64,000 nucleotides of DNA, from the NCBI RefSeq assembly GCF_024722015.1, contig NZ_JANQBD010000010.1:209937-273936 (forward strand), in the 5' to 3' direction. Shown here in pieces: positions 35,666-49,131 of the stretch. The stretch is from Paenibacillus radicis (ex Xue et al. 2023) (GTDB lineage: Bacteria; Bacillota; Bacilli; Paenibacillales; NBRC-103111). The position numbers and the translations under genes are program-made. Within the stretch, counting starts at the first letter, position 1. The number at the start of each line of letters is the position of its first letter. The notes under the pieces were generated by a model. It searched no databases and was not told the origin of the DNA. It saw nothing but the letters and a program-made list of their open reading frames with translations.

Positions 35666-35842
35666 TTGCAGCGCTGAAGGGGATGAAGACACGCCACCTC
35701 CGTAGCTTTGAAGGAACACGATTTCAAGAGCGTTCAATACCCCACACCGGATCCCCTCCCCACACACGTATGAGTTTGCACATAAAAGGGCCAACATTTC
35801 TTGAAGGTTATTTTTACAAGCAAGAAGTACCGCTGGGGCGTG

Positions 35843-35909
35843 CGTGGGGTTCGACCGACCGCCATGCAATGCCGCAACGCGCGCCCAGGATTCGCGTGCG
35901 TTGGAAAAG
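35843..35909. repeat. GC-rich 65-72-bp dispersed repeat, copy A
   Basis: It contains GGGGTTCGACCGACCGCCATG, CCGCAACGCGCGCCC and GGATTCGCGTGCGTTGGAAA, matching two copies at 57106 and 57232 in order and spacing. It is richer in GC than its flanks. Confidence 0.75.
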
Positions 35910-35983
35910 CACTATGTGAATATAGTTATACTTTAAAGAATATTGTCTGATAGAAAACTAAATGGGGATCATTTAAAATATAA

Positions 35984-39028
<3,045 letters not shown>

Positions 39029-39046
39029 ACGGCAATAGATCCAAGC

Positions 39047-39078
39047 AACCCTGACAGACAGCTGTCAGGGTTGTTTAT
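39047..39078 (+). terminator. Terminator after the GH2 gene
   Basis: AACCCTGACA, GACAGC, TGTCAGGGTT, then GTTTAT: a perfect 10-bp stem. Confidence 0.85.
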
Positions 39079-39149
39079 ATATAATAATGAAACGAGATTC
39101 CGGTCAGAAGGATATACAGCAAATAAAAGCTTAAACAGGAGGTAAATGC

Positions 39150-39786
39150 ATGAAAGCCGCAGCCATTCAATTGAATTCAAAGTTAGATTTAGCGAAAACA
39201 GATAAGACCTACTATACAGCTCCTAATCATCCGCAGATAGTAACCTTGCCTAAGCTGACCTATTTGGCCGTTACGGATAAGGGTTCTCCGGACAGTCCAA
39301 TCTTTGCACGTGCTACGGAAGCATTATACAAGCTGGCCTACAGTGTGAAAGCCATATGCAAAGCCGATGGGTGCGACTTTACGGTACCCAAGTTAGAGGG
39401 GTTATGGTGGGTCGAATCCGAACAAAACGCGCTCGAAGTCCCGAGGGAAGAATGGCATTGGAAACTGCTCATCCGGCTGCCGGATTTTGCTCAATCAGAT
39501 CAAATTGAGGATGCAAGGAGGCAAACAATAGCCAAAAAATAAAGGGATGGACACACTTCAACATGTCACATTTGAAGCTATGGAGGAGGGAATGTCCGTA
39601 CAGATGATGCATGTAGGTCCTTATTCTACGGAACCGGAGACGATAAACCAAATTCATGCGTTTATGGAAACGAAGAAACTTGTGCAAAGCGGCTTGCATC
39701 ATGAAATCTATTTATCTGATCCGCGTAAGGTTGACCCGACGGTACTTAAGACGATCCTGCGGCTTCCTGTAAGAGAGCTAAAGTAA
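39150..39786 (+). pseudogene. GyrI-like domain protein split by a frameshift
   Basis: Two adjacent frames encode the halves of one GyrI-like small-molecule-binding protein. The first (39150-39542, 130 residues) has the N-terminal half with PKLTYLAVTDKGSPDS and ends IAKK-stop. The second (39547-39786, 79 residues, different frame) has MSVQMMHVGPYSTEPETI and GLHHEIYLSDPRK, the typical C-terminal half. A run of six A at 39534-39539 lies just before the first stop; one A fewer would give a single 211-residue protein reading through IAKNKGMDT. The gene starts at ATG behind GGAGGTAA. It may be a real frameshift mutation, a slippage-dependent gene or a sequence error. Confidence 0.8.
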
Positions 39787-39814
39787 ACCAGCTATACAAG
39801 TCATAAAAATACAT

Positions 39815-39848
39815 GCTGTTAAGGGATATCCCTTGACAGCCTATTTTT
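39815..39848 (+). terminator. Terminator after the split GyrI-like gene
   Basis: GCTGTTAAGGG, ATAT, CCCTTGACAGC (one mismatch), then CTATTTTTG. The rest of the gap to 40098 is AT-rich and should hold the promoter of the large SLH gene; none is clear enough to mark. Confidence 0.82.
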
Positions 39849-40098
39849 GTTATTGCTCTATGTGGATAGTAGCCTACTTGTACGAATGATAAATAAAACA
39901 ACATGTAACATAAATTTTTCCATATAAGGAAGTAAAAATTTACTTTACAATTATAAAATCGTTGCTGGGGAGGAGAGGATCCTAAGAAGAAGTATTGGAA
40001 GCGATGCCAAAAGCACTTGAAAGCAAGAAGCTCCCGTCATTAGGAAGCTGACACACAATTTTCCTTGAATATGAGTGATGCTCAAAGGAGGCTTTAAG

Positions 40099-43000
40099 AT
40101 GCTTAAGCAACAAGTTCTGAAGAAGATAGTAAGCCTGGTTCTTATATTTGCACTTGTACTTTCACTTTTTAACTTATCTATTTTTCCATCATCCACAGTT
40201 CATGCAGCGCCGGGAGACAGCTTGGGTATTTTGGAAATAAAGGTGAACAAGCCACTAAACGCAGTAGTTGATCTTAGCCTTGCAACCATTCATATATCTT
40301 TGCCCTATGGCACCTTATACCAGATGTTGAATGTAACAACAAACCCAAGCGCTACTGCGACACTTTATAGGAGCAACGGAACTACGGCTATTTCCTTTGC
40401 TGCCAGCGGCATTAACAAAGGTGATGCCAAAATGGACCAATTTTCAACAAACGGAACTACGTTGTATTATTTGCAAGTGGCCGATAAGAATAACAGCAGC
40501 AACAGTAAAAAATATACGGTGACAGTTAGTGTTGATAATGTTGTGCCTCATATAACGGGCCCTATGGGACCCAATGACAATTTTTCACCGCTAAATATTC
40601 ATGCAGGCGAAAACGCATGGGATGTTATGGGCGCCTCTAAAATCGGCAACGGCAGTACTACAAGTTCTATAGAAGGTCCAGGCACGCCCTCTTCTTACAG
40701 TGGAAAAGCATGGTCGGAATCCGTCTATGAACGCTCAGGAGATTATCCTGCGGCTTCGACAGTGAATGAATCATGGCTTGGAGATAATATGTATTTGCAG
40801 ACCATAGGTAAAAATGATTTAAATGCTCTAACGAAATATGGAATTGCCAATGTACATGGCGCAAGTAAACTCAATTCCGATATTTTGCGCTATCACGAAT
40901 TTTTACCTTTTGTTACCCCGGATGGTGTAAGCAGGGATGATGGAGATCGCGGCGCAGTCAATAGTGATCGGCAGAGGCTGGAGATTAAAAGCAACACGGG
41001 CGCAGCCAATATTGCTGCTAATAGTGTGGGCGGCGACATTATGACCCATCACTGGAGGTTTATGCTCCCATCGGAAACCTTAAGGTTTCAGCATGATGTG
41101 GGCGATAAGCATGCCGGAGATTTTATTGAACCACATCGATTTTGGCATATTTTTCAGTTGAAAGAAGTTGCAGGCAACGCGGCTGGACAACCGGTGACTA
41201 CCCTTACATTGGTTTCAAGCGGAGGCAAGGGGCAGCTTGAATTCAGGAACAATCCTGACGGCAATTATGCGGACAGAATAAAGCCGTTGTTCACGATTCC
41301 ATTCGACAAGGTAGTTGACCGTTGGCTTGATTTGGAAGTAACGATTTTAACAGCCGATAAAGGTTATGTTTATGGTAAGCTAGTCGATCTGGAAACAGAT
41401 ACCGTGATGTTCGAAGGCGGCATGACGGCAGAAACATACAGACGCCCTGAAGTGAAAAATCCAACAACAGGGAGAGACGAAAGAGGTGATCTGCCTGTAG
41501 AATCAGGTCAGCAAAACCGTTCCAAATGGGGGCTTTATAGGGGGTTGTATAATGGTGAGAGAGACGCGGCCTATGCAGATGAATTCCAAGCCGCAACCAT
41601 GTATCTGGCCGATGTTCACTTAATCAAAAGGGATGAAGAGCATTACATTTTTCCTGATGGCTGGAATCCCAATGTACAACCTAAGAATGTTGTGGCATGG
41701 GCAAGGCCGAGTGGGATTACGGCTTCCAAAGGTGCTGCTTTCAGCAGCTTAGGTTTACCTTCACAGCTTGATGCTACCTTGAGCACAGGGAAAACAGAGA
41801 AGGTGAACGTAACCTGGAATCCGGCCAATTATCAGCCAAATAGCACGGGTATAAATCAGATTTATGGTGAATTTAACGGCACAGGGATTACGAACACGCA
41901 AAATATTCAGCCCTACATTGAGGTCACCCTTACTGATTATAAAAACTGGGCGGTAACTCCAGGGGCTAAAATAAAGGTTGTCTCTTCAGGAACGAGTAAC
42001 CCCAAAGAATACTTTATTGATGATGAAACAACCAATTATTGGCAGGCAAACAGCTCGCTGGTTACCCCGGATGCAGGCAATCATCAATATTGGGCGGCTG
42101 TACAGCTGGAAAAGAAAATAGAAGTTAGCAAAATTCAAATTGAATGGACCAATAACAGCAGCTATTTGAATAATTACCAGTTGTACTACACCAATGATGC
42201 TGCCGCTTATGATGAGCTTGTGGAGGGCAATAACTTTTCTACCAGTACCAAGGGAACGGAAAAGCCGCTTCAGACTGTACTTGGAGCCTCATGGATTCCA
42301 ATATCGGGAGCAGGGAAGACGACACCTCTTGCTAATAACGAAAAGGTTGATCTAACTTTGGACAAACCGATTGCGGCTCAATATGTGCTGCTCGTTTCCG
42401 ATGTTAATCAAAGTAAACCCAGTGGCAGCGGTGTTGGAATACGAAGCAATGTATTCAGAGTTTTTGGAGAGTCTCTCGGTTCATTAACCCTTAACAAAAA
42501 TAGCTTTAGTCTTGAGGTAGGCCAAACAGAGTCTCTTCAAGCCCAAGCATTGCCTGGAGAAACGCCGGAAAAGAAAATAACATGGGCATCGGACAATCCC
42601 TTAGTGGCTGCTGTAGATACGAACGGTGTAGTGACGGGTAAAAGCGCGGGTACGGCCGTGATAACCGCAAGCTTTGGGAGCTTGAGCCAAACTTGCACGG
42701 TTACGGTATCGGATGCACCTGGTATACCTTCAGGCTCTGTCAGTCTGTTGGCACCGTCCCGTTTTACACCGCAAGCAGGCGTGAATATCAAGGTGAGTTC
42801 AGAAGCTTCCGATCATCCGGGGGTAGATGCTTTGAAATCAGGCGGCAGCGGATATTGGCGTAATTCAAACTCGGATGTGTATATGAGTAACTACTCGCCA
42901 TCCTCCTTGGCATTAACCCTTGATTTAGGCACTCCCAAAACGATAGATAAGCTTTACCTTGAAATCCCCAACATCATCTCTAATATTCAAAGCAATGCAA

Positions 43001-46000
43001 CAAGATTTGAGGTGTATTACTCCAATGACCCCAAATCCTGGGCAAGTGCGCCTGTGGCTTCCGGCCCTGTTAAGGCGGACAATTATGACTGGAAAGCTAA
43101 TGGCTGGATGCTCGCCGGCGGTACGGAAACGGAAGGCTTGTGGTCTTATGTAACCTATAACGGACAAAAATGGGGCTATGATACCAAAACTTTCTTATAC
43201 CCGTTTACAGCCCGGTATGTGATGGTAAACACGGTACTGGTTGGCCCTCGTGATAAGCGCACAGATGATAACAAATCGTTGATGGGTATATCCGGCTTGG
43301 CTATTTACGGCAAGGATTCGGTAACAAACGCAACTGCACTGGTACCGGCTAAGGGAACCTACAGTACGTGGGATCAGGCCTCGCCTATATCTACCCAAAT
43401 AAACCTTGCTGGCGGGCAGACGCTTACGAGCATAATCAAAGGCGGCACTACGCTTCGGCTGGGTACGGATTACTCGTTATCCGGCAATACCGTTACTTTG
43501 GCACCCTCATATCTGGCCAAACTGCCGCTTGGCACCAATGAATTTACGTTTCATTTTAACAACGGCGACCCCTCCATATTCGCATTGGATGTAACAGCGC
43601 GCGGTTATGGAGGGAATACCAAGACAATCAAGATGAATGCAATTGAAGGCGTATCTCCATATAACATTTTGGGAGGCGCAATGGGAACTGACGAATCGGT
43701 GGAAGGCGTGACCAAGAGGATAAGAGACGCTTACCACGCCTTTTACGGGGATCAGCCTCGGGCTACTGCGGCCGATGACCATATCCAGAGCATTTGGGAC
43801 AACACATTGAAGAAAAATGTGTTCAAGATCTTTGAATACGGCAGAGGCTTGAACAATGAATTCCTGGATAAAACTCGTGATGGAGAGTATGGTCACAAAG
43901 GTGTGTTTGACTGGAATTTAGGCTATGTTGTTGACGGCGCAGCTACCACGGACAGGCAAAGGGTTGAAATTCGCCCAAGCGAAGATTCAACCGGTGATTT
44001 TGTAGCCTATGAAGGCGACTTGGTTTCCTATAATTGGCTCTGGAATATTCCGGACGGCAATCAGTGGAATCAGCCGAACTTCAGGCATATCTTCCAGTTG
44101 AAGGCCGTGAATGCCCAAGTGGCTGATACATTGCCGGGCGGAAACACCGGAGGTGAGAACGGCGCCTACATTGTCGCTATGTCGATTTCCGGAACGACCA
44201 GCAGGGATCTTGTAGTGAATCATAACCGATATGACGGCGATAAAACCCTTTTGAAAATTCCGCTAAAAGAAATCGACGGCCACTGGATCAAGGTTGAGCT
44301 TAACGCCCTTATTTCCGATAGCGGCTGGCTCACCGTGAAAATAACAGATACGGTCACCGGTAAGGTATACACCTTTGACAGCCCGGATGTTTATCAAGCG
44401 TTTGCCAATCAAGGTGCAGGCGACGGTGTCAAAGACCTATGGAGAAGACCGGAAAGAACCGGCAGCTTTGAGACGGAGTATCCAGCTACTTTTGATCAAT
44501 ATGAGCGTCCCAAGTGGGGCATTTACCGCAGCTCCGCTAACGGTACCAACTCTGCATATGACGCTGAGCTTCAGCTTGCCGACATCACCATAGGCAAGGC
44601 GGCATCGGGTGTATCCTCTGTTAACCTTGCGCTTAATAAAAAAGCGTATAACGTAGGCCCGACAGTAGGCGCCAACCTGATCCAGATGCAATCTGCAAAT
44701 ACGAATGAATACGGTAATGCCAACAAACTGACTAACGGTGTCCTGCAAGACCCGACCAAATGGGCTGTAACCAACGTCACCAGTCTGAATCAAATTGGAA
44801 ATTATTCATGGCTAGGTACCGATGGAGATAGAAAGGGCAGCTTCGTCATAGACCTTGGTCAGGCCATGGATTTTAGCCAAATGAGACTATTTGCAAAATC
44901 CAACAGGTTAAAAGGTGCGACCGTTTATGTATCGGATGATTTCGCAAACCATACAGCGGCTGCAGATTTTGACGCTATGATATTTAAACAAGTGGATAAA
45001 CGGACGGCCCAAGGTTATACGTACGCTACCGGCAACACTAGTGGCGGTACGGATACAGAAGATGGTTCGTACCCTATAGACCTTGGTAACACCTATCATT
45101 CCAGATATATTAAGGTAACGGTGGAGAACGCATCGGGTGGCAATACGGGCACGGATCTGACAGGGCCTCCACGCCTTACTCAAGTTCAAGTGTTTAATGC
45201 GCCGCGCCCTCCACAGAATCTTAGAGTTGAAGTCGGCGTCTCAGCTAAAAATCTGAAATGGGATTCCAATGATTTAAGCGAAGGCTACACGGTTTATAAT
45301 GGCACAACGGTACTAGCCGATTTACCGAAAGGTACAACGAGCTATACGATACCGGTCAACATAACGGACCTGACCCAAATCACCGTAAGGTCTAAAGGAA
45401 CAGACCCGTATTCCCGTAAGTTTATGATTTCCGCTCCGGCCTTACCGGGAGACCCGCAAGTACTTCCAGTGATTATTGGGATTACTCCGGAAAACATCAC
45501 AACAAAGGCAGGAAAAGCACCTGTTATGCCGACGGTTGTAACCGCAGTTTATAACAATAACACGACCCAACAGCTTGGTGTAGTCTGGGACAATATCGCT
45601 GTATCCCAATATGCATCTGCAGGAAGCTTTACGGTTCAAGGGACCGTTACGAGCACAACTTATAAGGCATTGGCAAACATTACAGTTACGGCAGCGGATA
45701 TCCCTGTTCCTGTAATTGTAAACATTCAGCCGATAAGCATCACAACAAAAGCAGGAGCAGCACCTGTCTTGCCAACGGTTGTAACCGCAGTTTACAGCAA
45801 TGACACAACCCGACAGCTTGCTGTAACCTGGGATCAAATTGTCGCATCCCAATATGCATCGGCAGGAAGCTTTACAGTTCAAGGAGCCGTTGCGAGTACT
45901 TCCATTAAGGCTAGAGCAACGGTTACGGTCACACAGCCTACATGGCCAAGTAGTTCTAGTTTAACCGTTTCTGGTGTGACACCAAGAACAGCAACTCTGA

Positions 46001-47487
46001 CTTGGACCGCAGCAGAAGCTGGCAGGGGGTTATCCGGGTATAAGATTTATAGTGTAACTGACAGCACTTATACGGAAATTGCGTCGCTTGGAAATGTTCA
46101 AATGTATGAGTTGACAGGTTTGACGCCAAACAGCAATTATACTTATATAATCCAAGCGATTGACTCCGATGGAACACGGAGTGTTTACGGACCGATGGTT
46201 AATTTTAGAACGAATTCTACCAGCTCGGGATCGAGATCTGGCAGCACGGGGGCACCCTCAACAGGGGCTGGAAATGCTACGGCACCAGCACCCGATTCTT
46301 CCGGCAACACGGGTACCATTGATCTTGAAAAAGATGCAAAAGTAACCAAAGAAACAACAGCGGATGGAAAGACGGTAACGAAGGTGATCGTGGACGCTGA
46401 TAAGCTGGATAAAGCTTTATTGAATCCGATTGTTAGGATCGAAGCAAAGGGAAGCGACTTCGCGGTTAACGTTGAGCTGCCAAGCAATTCAATCCTAAAC
46501 GCGATCAGCAAGCTAAGCAGCACGGTTATTCAAATTCAAACGAATGGTACAACGTATGAGTTGCCTGTGAGCGTGTTTAAAAACATTCCCAAGGACTCGA
46601 CAGTAAGTGTTACGATTTCTGAAGTATCAGGTAAAGCCGGAGCCGATATAGATGCAGCGGTGAAAAACCTGAACGCGAAGCAAGTGATATCAAACCCGAT
46701 CGAATTTACGATCAGGGTCAGCGGTAAAGAAATCAGTGACTTCGGCGGTGTATATGTCAATCGAACCATTAGCTTAGGGACAACGGTAGACTCGAGCAAG
46801 GTAACGGCAGTATGGATGGATTCGAGCAATCAACCGCACTTCGTTCCAGCCACTATAACAACGAAGAACGGTTCAACCGTGATTACGATTCATTCGCCGC
46901 ACAACAGTATCTACACGGTCATCCAATCCGAAAAATCGTTTGCCGATTTGCAAGGGCATTGGGCAAAAGCGGATATCGAGCTTCTGGCGAACAAATGGAT
47001 CATAAACGGTACAACCGACCAGCAGTTTACGCCGGAGATCAACATTACACGAGCTGAGTTTGCGGCCATGCTGGTTCGTTCTCTTGGATTGCTTGAAGTG
47101 AAGGCAGATGGATTCCGTGACGTACAACCGGGCGACTGGTTCGCCGGAGCTATCGGCACAGCCAATAAAGCGGGATTGATCAACGGTTATGAAGACGGTA
47201 CCTTCAGGCCAGGCGCGAACATTACTCGCGAGCAAATGGTGGCGATGATGATTCGGGCGATGAAGGTCGGCGACAAGGAAATCCAGGCCGACAACACGGT
47301 ATTGAATCGGTTTGATGACCGTTCAGATATCGGCAGCTGGTCGAGAGCAGCCGTCTCGCAAGCGCTGACCGCCGGCCTCATTCAAGGAGTGTCGGACAAC
47401 GCCTTCGCGCCGAATGAGCCTGCAACACGTGCACAAGCTGCCACAATCCTGAAGCGTATGCTGCAAGCGCTACAATTTATTAACTGA
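40099..47487 (+). CDS. Giant SLH-anchored multidomain polysaccharide-binding/degrading protein
   Basis: This 2462-residue mosaic has a signal peptide (1-37). Approximate domain order: cadherin-like (43-150); lectin/lyase-like jelly roll 1 (163-517); bacterial Ig (528-614); F5/8-C (618-792); Big_2 (794-874); F5/8-C-like (881-1071); CBM_X2-like (1078-1168); jelly roll 2 (1178-1503); F5/8-C (1508-1705); FN3-like (1705-1781); two bacterial Ig repeats (1788-1945); FN3 (1950-2038); linker; an unassigned beta domain (2075-2275); three SLH (2278-2462). Both jelly rolls share DRQRxEI, FRHIFQLK/FWHIFQLK and KWGxYR motifs, as in some polysaccharide lyases, but the family is unassigned. ATG at 40099 follows AAAGGAGG. 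It probably binds and cuts glycans at the wall. Confidence 0.82.
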   Translation: MLKQQVLKKIVSLVLIFALVLSLFNLSIFPSSTVHAAPGDSLGILEIKVNKPLNAVVDLSLATIHISLPYGTLYQMLNVTTNPSATATLYRSNGTTAISFAASGINKGDAKMDQFSTNGTTLYYLQVADKNNSSNSKKYTVTVSVDNVVPHITGPMGPNDNFSPLNIHAGENAWDVMGASKIGNGSTTSSIEGPGTPSSYSGKAWSESVYERSGDYPAASTVNESWLGDNMYLQTIGKNDLNALTKYGIANVHGASKLNSDILRYHEFLPFVTPDGVSRDDGDRGAVNSDRQRLEIKSNTGAANIAANSVGGDIMTHHWRFMLPSETLRFQHDVGDKHAGDFIEPHRFWHIFQLKEVAGNAAGQPVTTLTLVSSGGKGQLEFRNNPDGNYADRIKPLFTIPFDKVVDRWLDLEVTILTADKGYVYGKLVDLETDTVMFEGGMTAETYRRPEVKNPTTGRDERGDLPVESGQQNRSKWGLYRGLYNGERDAAYADEFQAATMYLADVHLIKRDEEHYIFPDGWNPNVQPKNVVAWARPSGITASKGAAFSSLGLPSQLDATLSTGKTEKVNVTWNPANYQPNSTGINQIYGEFNGTGITNTQNIQPYIEVTLTDYKNWAVTPGAKIKVVSSGTSNPKEYFIDDETTNYWQANSSLVTPDAGNHQYWAAVQLEKKIEVSKIQIEWTNNSSYLNNYQLYYTNDAAAYDELVEGNNFSTSTKGTEKPLQTVLGASWIPISGAGKTTPLANNEKVDLTLDKPIAAQYVLLVSDVNQSKPSGSGVGIRSNVFRVFGESLGSLTLNKNSFSLEVGQTESLQAQALPGETPEKKITWASDNPLVAAVDTNGVVTGKSAGTAVITASFGSLSQTCTVTVSDAPGIPSGSVSLLAPSRFTPQAGVNIKVSSEASDHPGVDALKSGGSGYWRNSNSDVYMSNYSPSSLALTLDLGTPKTIDKLYLEIPNIISNIQSNATRFEVYYSNDPKSWASAPVASGPVKADNYDWKANGWMLAGGTETEGLWSYVTYNGQKWGYDTKTFLYPFTARYVMVNTVLVGPRDKRTDDNKSLMGISGLAIYGKDSVTNATALVPAKGTYSTWDQASPISTQINLAGGQTLTSIIKGGTTLRLGTDYSLSGNTVTLAPSYLAKLPLGTNEFTFHFNNGDPSIFALDVTARGYGGNTKTIKMNAIEGVSPYNILGGAMGTDESVEGVTKRIRDAYHAFYGDQPRATAADDHIQSIWDNTLKKNVFKIFEYGRGLNNEFLDKTRDGEYGHKGVFDWNLGYVVDGAATTDRQRVEIRPSEDSTGDFVAYEGDLVSYNWLWNIPDGNQWNQPNFRHIFQLKAVNAQVADTLPGGNTGGENGAYIVAMSISGTTSRDLVVNHNRYDGDKTLLKIPLKEIDGHWIKVELNALISDSGWLTVKITDTVTGKVYTFDSPDVYQAFANQGAGDGVKDLWRRPERTGSFETEYPATFDQYERPKWGIYRSSANGTNSAYDAELQLADITIGKAASGVSSVNLALNKKAYNVGPTVGANLIQMQSANTNEYGNANKLTNGVLQDPTKWAVTNVTSLNQIGNYSWLGTDGDRKGSFVIDLGQAMDFSQMRLFAKSNRLKGATVYVSDDFANHTAAADFDAMIFKQVDKRTAQGYTYATGNTSGGTDTEDGSYPIDLGNTYHSRYIKVTVENASGGNTGTDLTGPPRLTQVQVFNAPRPPQNLRVEVGVSAKNLKWDSNDLSEGYTVYNGTTVLADLPKGTTSYTIPVNITDLTQITVRSKGTDPYSRKFMISAPALPGDPQVLPVIIGITPENITTKAGKAPVMPTVVTAVYNNNTTQQLGVVWDNIAVSQYASAGSFTVQGTVTSTTYKALANITVTAADIPVPVIVNIQPISITTKAGAAPVLPTVVTAVYSNDTTRQLAVTWDQIVASQYASAGSFTVQGAVASTSIKARATVTVTQPTWPSSSSLTVSGVTPRTATLTWTAAEAGRGLSGYKIYSVTDSTYTEIASLGNVQMYELTGLTPNSNYTYIIQAIDSDGTRSVYGPMVNFRTNSTSSGSRSGSTGAPSTGAGNATAPAPDSSGNTGTIDLEKDAKVTKETTADGKTVTKVIVDADKLDKALLNPIVRIEAKGSDFAVNVELPSNSILNAISKLSSTVIQIQTNGTTYELPVSVFKNIPKDSTVSVTISEVSGKAGADIDAAVKNLNAKQVISNPIEFTIRVSGKEISDFGGVYVNRTISLGTTVDSSKVTAVWMDSSNQPHFVPATITTKNGSTVITIHSPHNSIYTVIQSEKSFADLQGHWAKADIELLANKWIINGTTDQQFTPEINITRAEFAAMLVRSLGLLEVKADGFRDVQPGDWFAGAIGTANKAGLINGYEDGTFRPGANITREQMVAMMIRAMKVGDKEIQADNTVLNRFDDRSDIGSWSRAAVSQALTAGLIQGVSDNAFAPNEPATRAQAATILKRMLQALQFIN

Positions 47488-47496
47488 TTCACAAGT

Positions 47497-47524
47497 AGAC
47501 CGCCAAGCTTGGCGGTCTTTCTTC
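47497..47524 (+). terminator. Terminator after the 2462-residue gene
   Basis: AGACCGCC, AAGCTT, GGCGGTCT, TTCTTC: a perfect 8-bp stem with a partial T-run. Confidence 0.85.
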
Positions 47525-48120
47525 AATTACAAGAAAGTTTAAGTGCCCTACAGTACTAAAGTAGAATACCCTTTCTAATATAAGTGCCGAGGATACCCTA
47601 TTATCTCGCAAGACATGAAAAATGAGCGAGTAACCTGCCTACCTTGCTTAGATTTGAGCTACATTAGAGCTTAAGATCTTTAATGCACCCCATGATCAAG
47701 AAGGATTTTTATAGGGATAGCAGCGATGAGTCCTGGAGGATTTTGTACGGAACTGAAAGTTCCGCTATTCCATCTGCCGCCGCCAATCTGGGGCGCTAGC
47801 GGAAGTGGAAATTCCGTTATGTTGGTCGAATCGGGCATTTACGCACAAAAACAGAGTGATAACGGAACGGGCTGTTCCTTTATCACTCTGTTTTTTGGAC
47901 TTTTCAGGTGATAAAGGAACAATTACTTCCGCAGTGCCGTTCGCTTCTGTGGCTGCAGTACTGACGTGTTGTTTAGGATTATATGTAGGTGATCTCTGCG
48001 CTAAAAGTATAGCGAAGCTAACTGTACATGGAACACCTGCATTGCTATCAATAACGACTTAGGGAAGTAAGGAAGCGGCGCAACGACGAGTAAGCCTGAT
48101 CACTTTCGGAAGTGACAGTC
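47525..48120. repeat. Repeat-filled gap with terminator-like palindrome
   Basis: A copy of the AGAAAGTTTAA-TGCC-TACAG-CTAAAGT element lies near 47531. GCGGAA/TTCCG palindromes lie near 47749-47772 and 47808-47822. A larger hairpin at 47849-47897 has ACAAAAACAGAGTGATAA pairing with TTATCACTCTGTTTTTT around GGAAC...GTTCC. No gene is supported. Confidence 0.7.
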
Positions 48121-49131
48121 CTATCTCATATGATTCGCAACGAACAGCAGATCCTCTTTGCTGACATTTATGGATGGCGAAGTAACGTGATAAATTAAGG
48201 TGCGCCCGTTTTGCTGCTCTAACCAATTAATATCCTTAACTATACCGGTTTCACTCAAAAAGCTGTTGCTGTTTACGGTATAGTAAGCATCGACTCCGGC
48301 AACTTTGACATGATCTGCAGTAGATGATGTGCTGGTCTTGATCTTCATATCCGTATTTTTATCTGATGAGGGCACAACTGAATAACTGATCTCGATTTGG
48401 TCACGGCTGTTATTTATGTAAACCAGACGTGGCGATTCCGAAATAAAATCATTAGGAGCCTCCTTATCCTGAGCTGAGGCCTTTTGCCATGCCATGTTTT
48501 GCTTGGCTGCAGCTGCTTGTTGCTGCAACGGCTTGTAATACTTCGCCATGCTCGCGGCATCCAACATGCCTATCGGACTCTCCAGCTCTCCTCTGCTGAA
48601 TATAAAGCCCTTCGGCAGCTCCTCCGGAGTTTTGACGCCTGCGAAATTCACCTTCACTAGTTCCTTCCACTGCCTGATATCTGTATATGACTTCGGCTGA
48701 TTCACCTTGGTCAAGCCCATACCCGTCGGCGCCCCAGGAAGCTTTACTCGATCCAGCTCGTTAATATAGACGAATGCGGACTCGCCCGAAGACAGCTGCT
48801 GTCTGACCTCATGAATGGAAGCTTGGATTTCATTCAATTGAGCTTGTGAGAATTGCAAATTTGGCTCCGCGGATACTTCTATGCTTATGTTATTTGCATG
48901 CAGATTGTAGAGGTAGGTTGAAGCATAAGCAACCCCCGAGAACAACAGTAGACTTGCAGCCAATACCGCGATACTGCCGTATTTTTTTCGCCATGGTTTA
49001 ATAAAAGAAGGCCCCTTTTTCTCCCAATGCTTATCAAACAAGCGGTAAATCCGATCATCAAGTTCACTGGGGTACTTTCGTTTTCCGGCAGTCCGGTTCA
49101 AATCTAGCTTAAGTTGATTTTCGATGGACAT
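48121..49131 (-). CDS. Membrane-anchored anti-sigma factor, DUF4367-like
   Basis: The 336-residue protein has a cytoplasmic N-terminus (1-52), one membrane segment (about 53-75, SIAVLAASLLLFSGVAYAS) and a long extracytoplasmic part. Its C-terminal third resembles DUF4367 domains, found in anti-sigma factors of Bacillales. ATG at 49131 follows GAGGAGG and overlaps the sigma-factor gene by 23 bases, so translation is probably coupled. It would hold the ECF sigma factor at the membrane until an outside signal arrives. No classic zinc anti-sigma motif (HxxxCxxC) is present. Confidence 0.8.
   Translation of the reverse strand: MSIENQLKLDLNRTAGKRKYPSELDDRIYRLFDKHWEKKGPSFIKPWRKKYGSIAVLAASLLLFSGVAYASTYLYNLHANNISIEVSAEPNLQFSQAQLNEIQASIHEVRQQLSSGESAFVYINELDRVKLPGAPTGMGLTKVNQPKSYTDIRQWKELVKVNFAGVKTPEELPKGFIFSRGELESPIGMLDAASMAKYYKPLQQQAAAAKQNMAWQKASAQDKEAPNDFISESPRLVYINNSRDQIEISYSVVPSSDKNTDMKIKTSTSSTADHVKVAGVDAYYTVNSNSFLSETGIVKDINWLEQQNGRTLIYHVTSPSINVSKEDLLFVANHMR

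Noticed and set aside
35662..35919. Plus-strand frame of 85 residues and its minus-strand shadow
   Set aside because: It spans the GC-rich dispersed repeat and has no RBS; open frames are expected by chance in GC-rich DNA.
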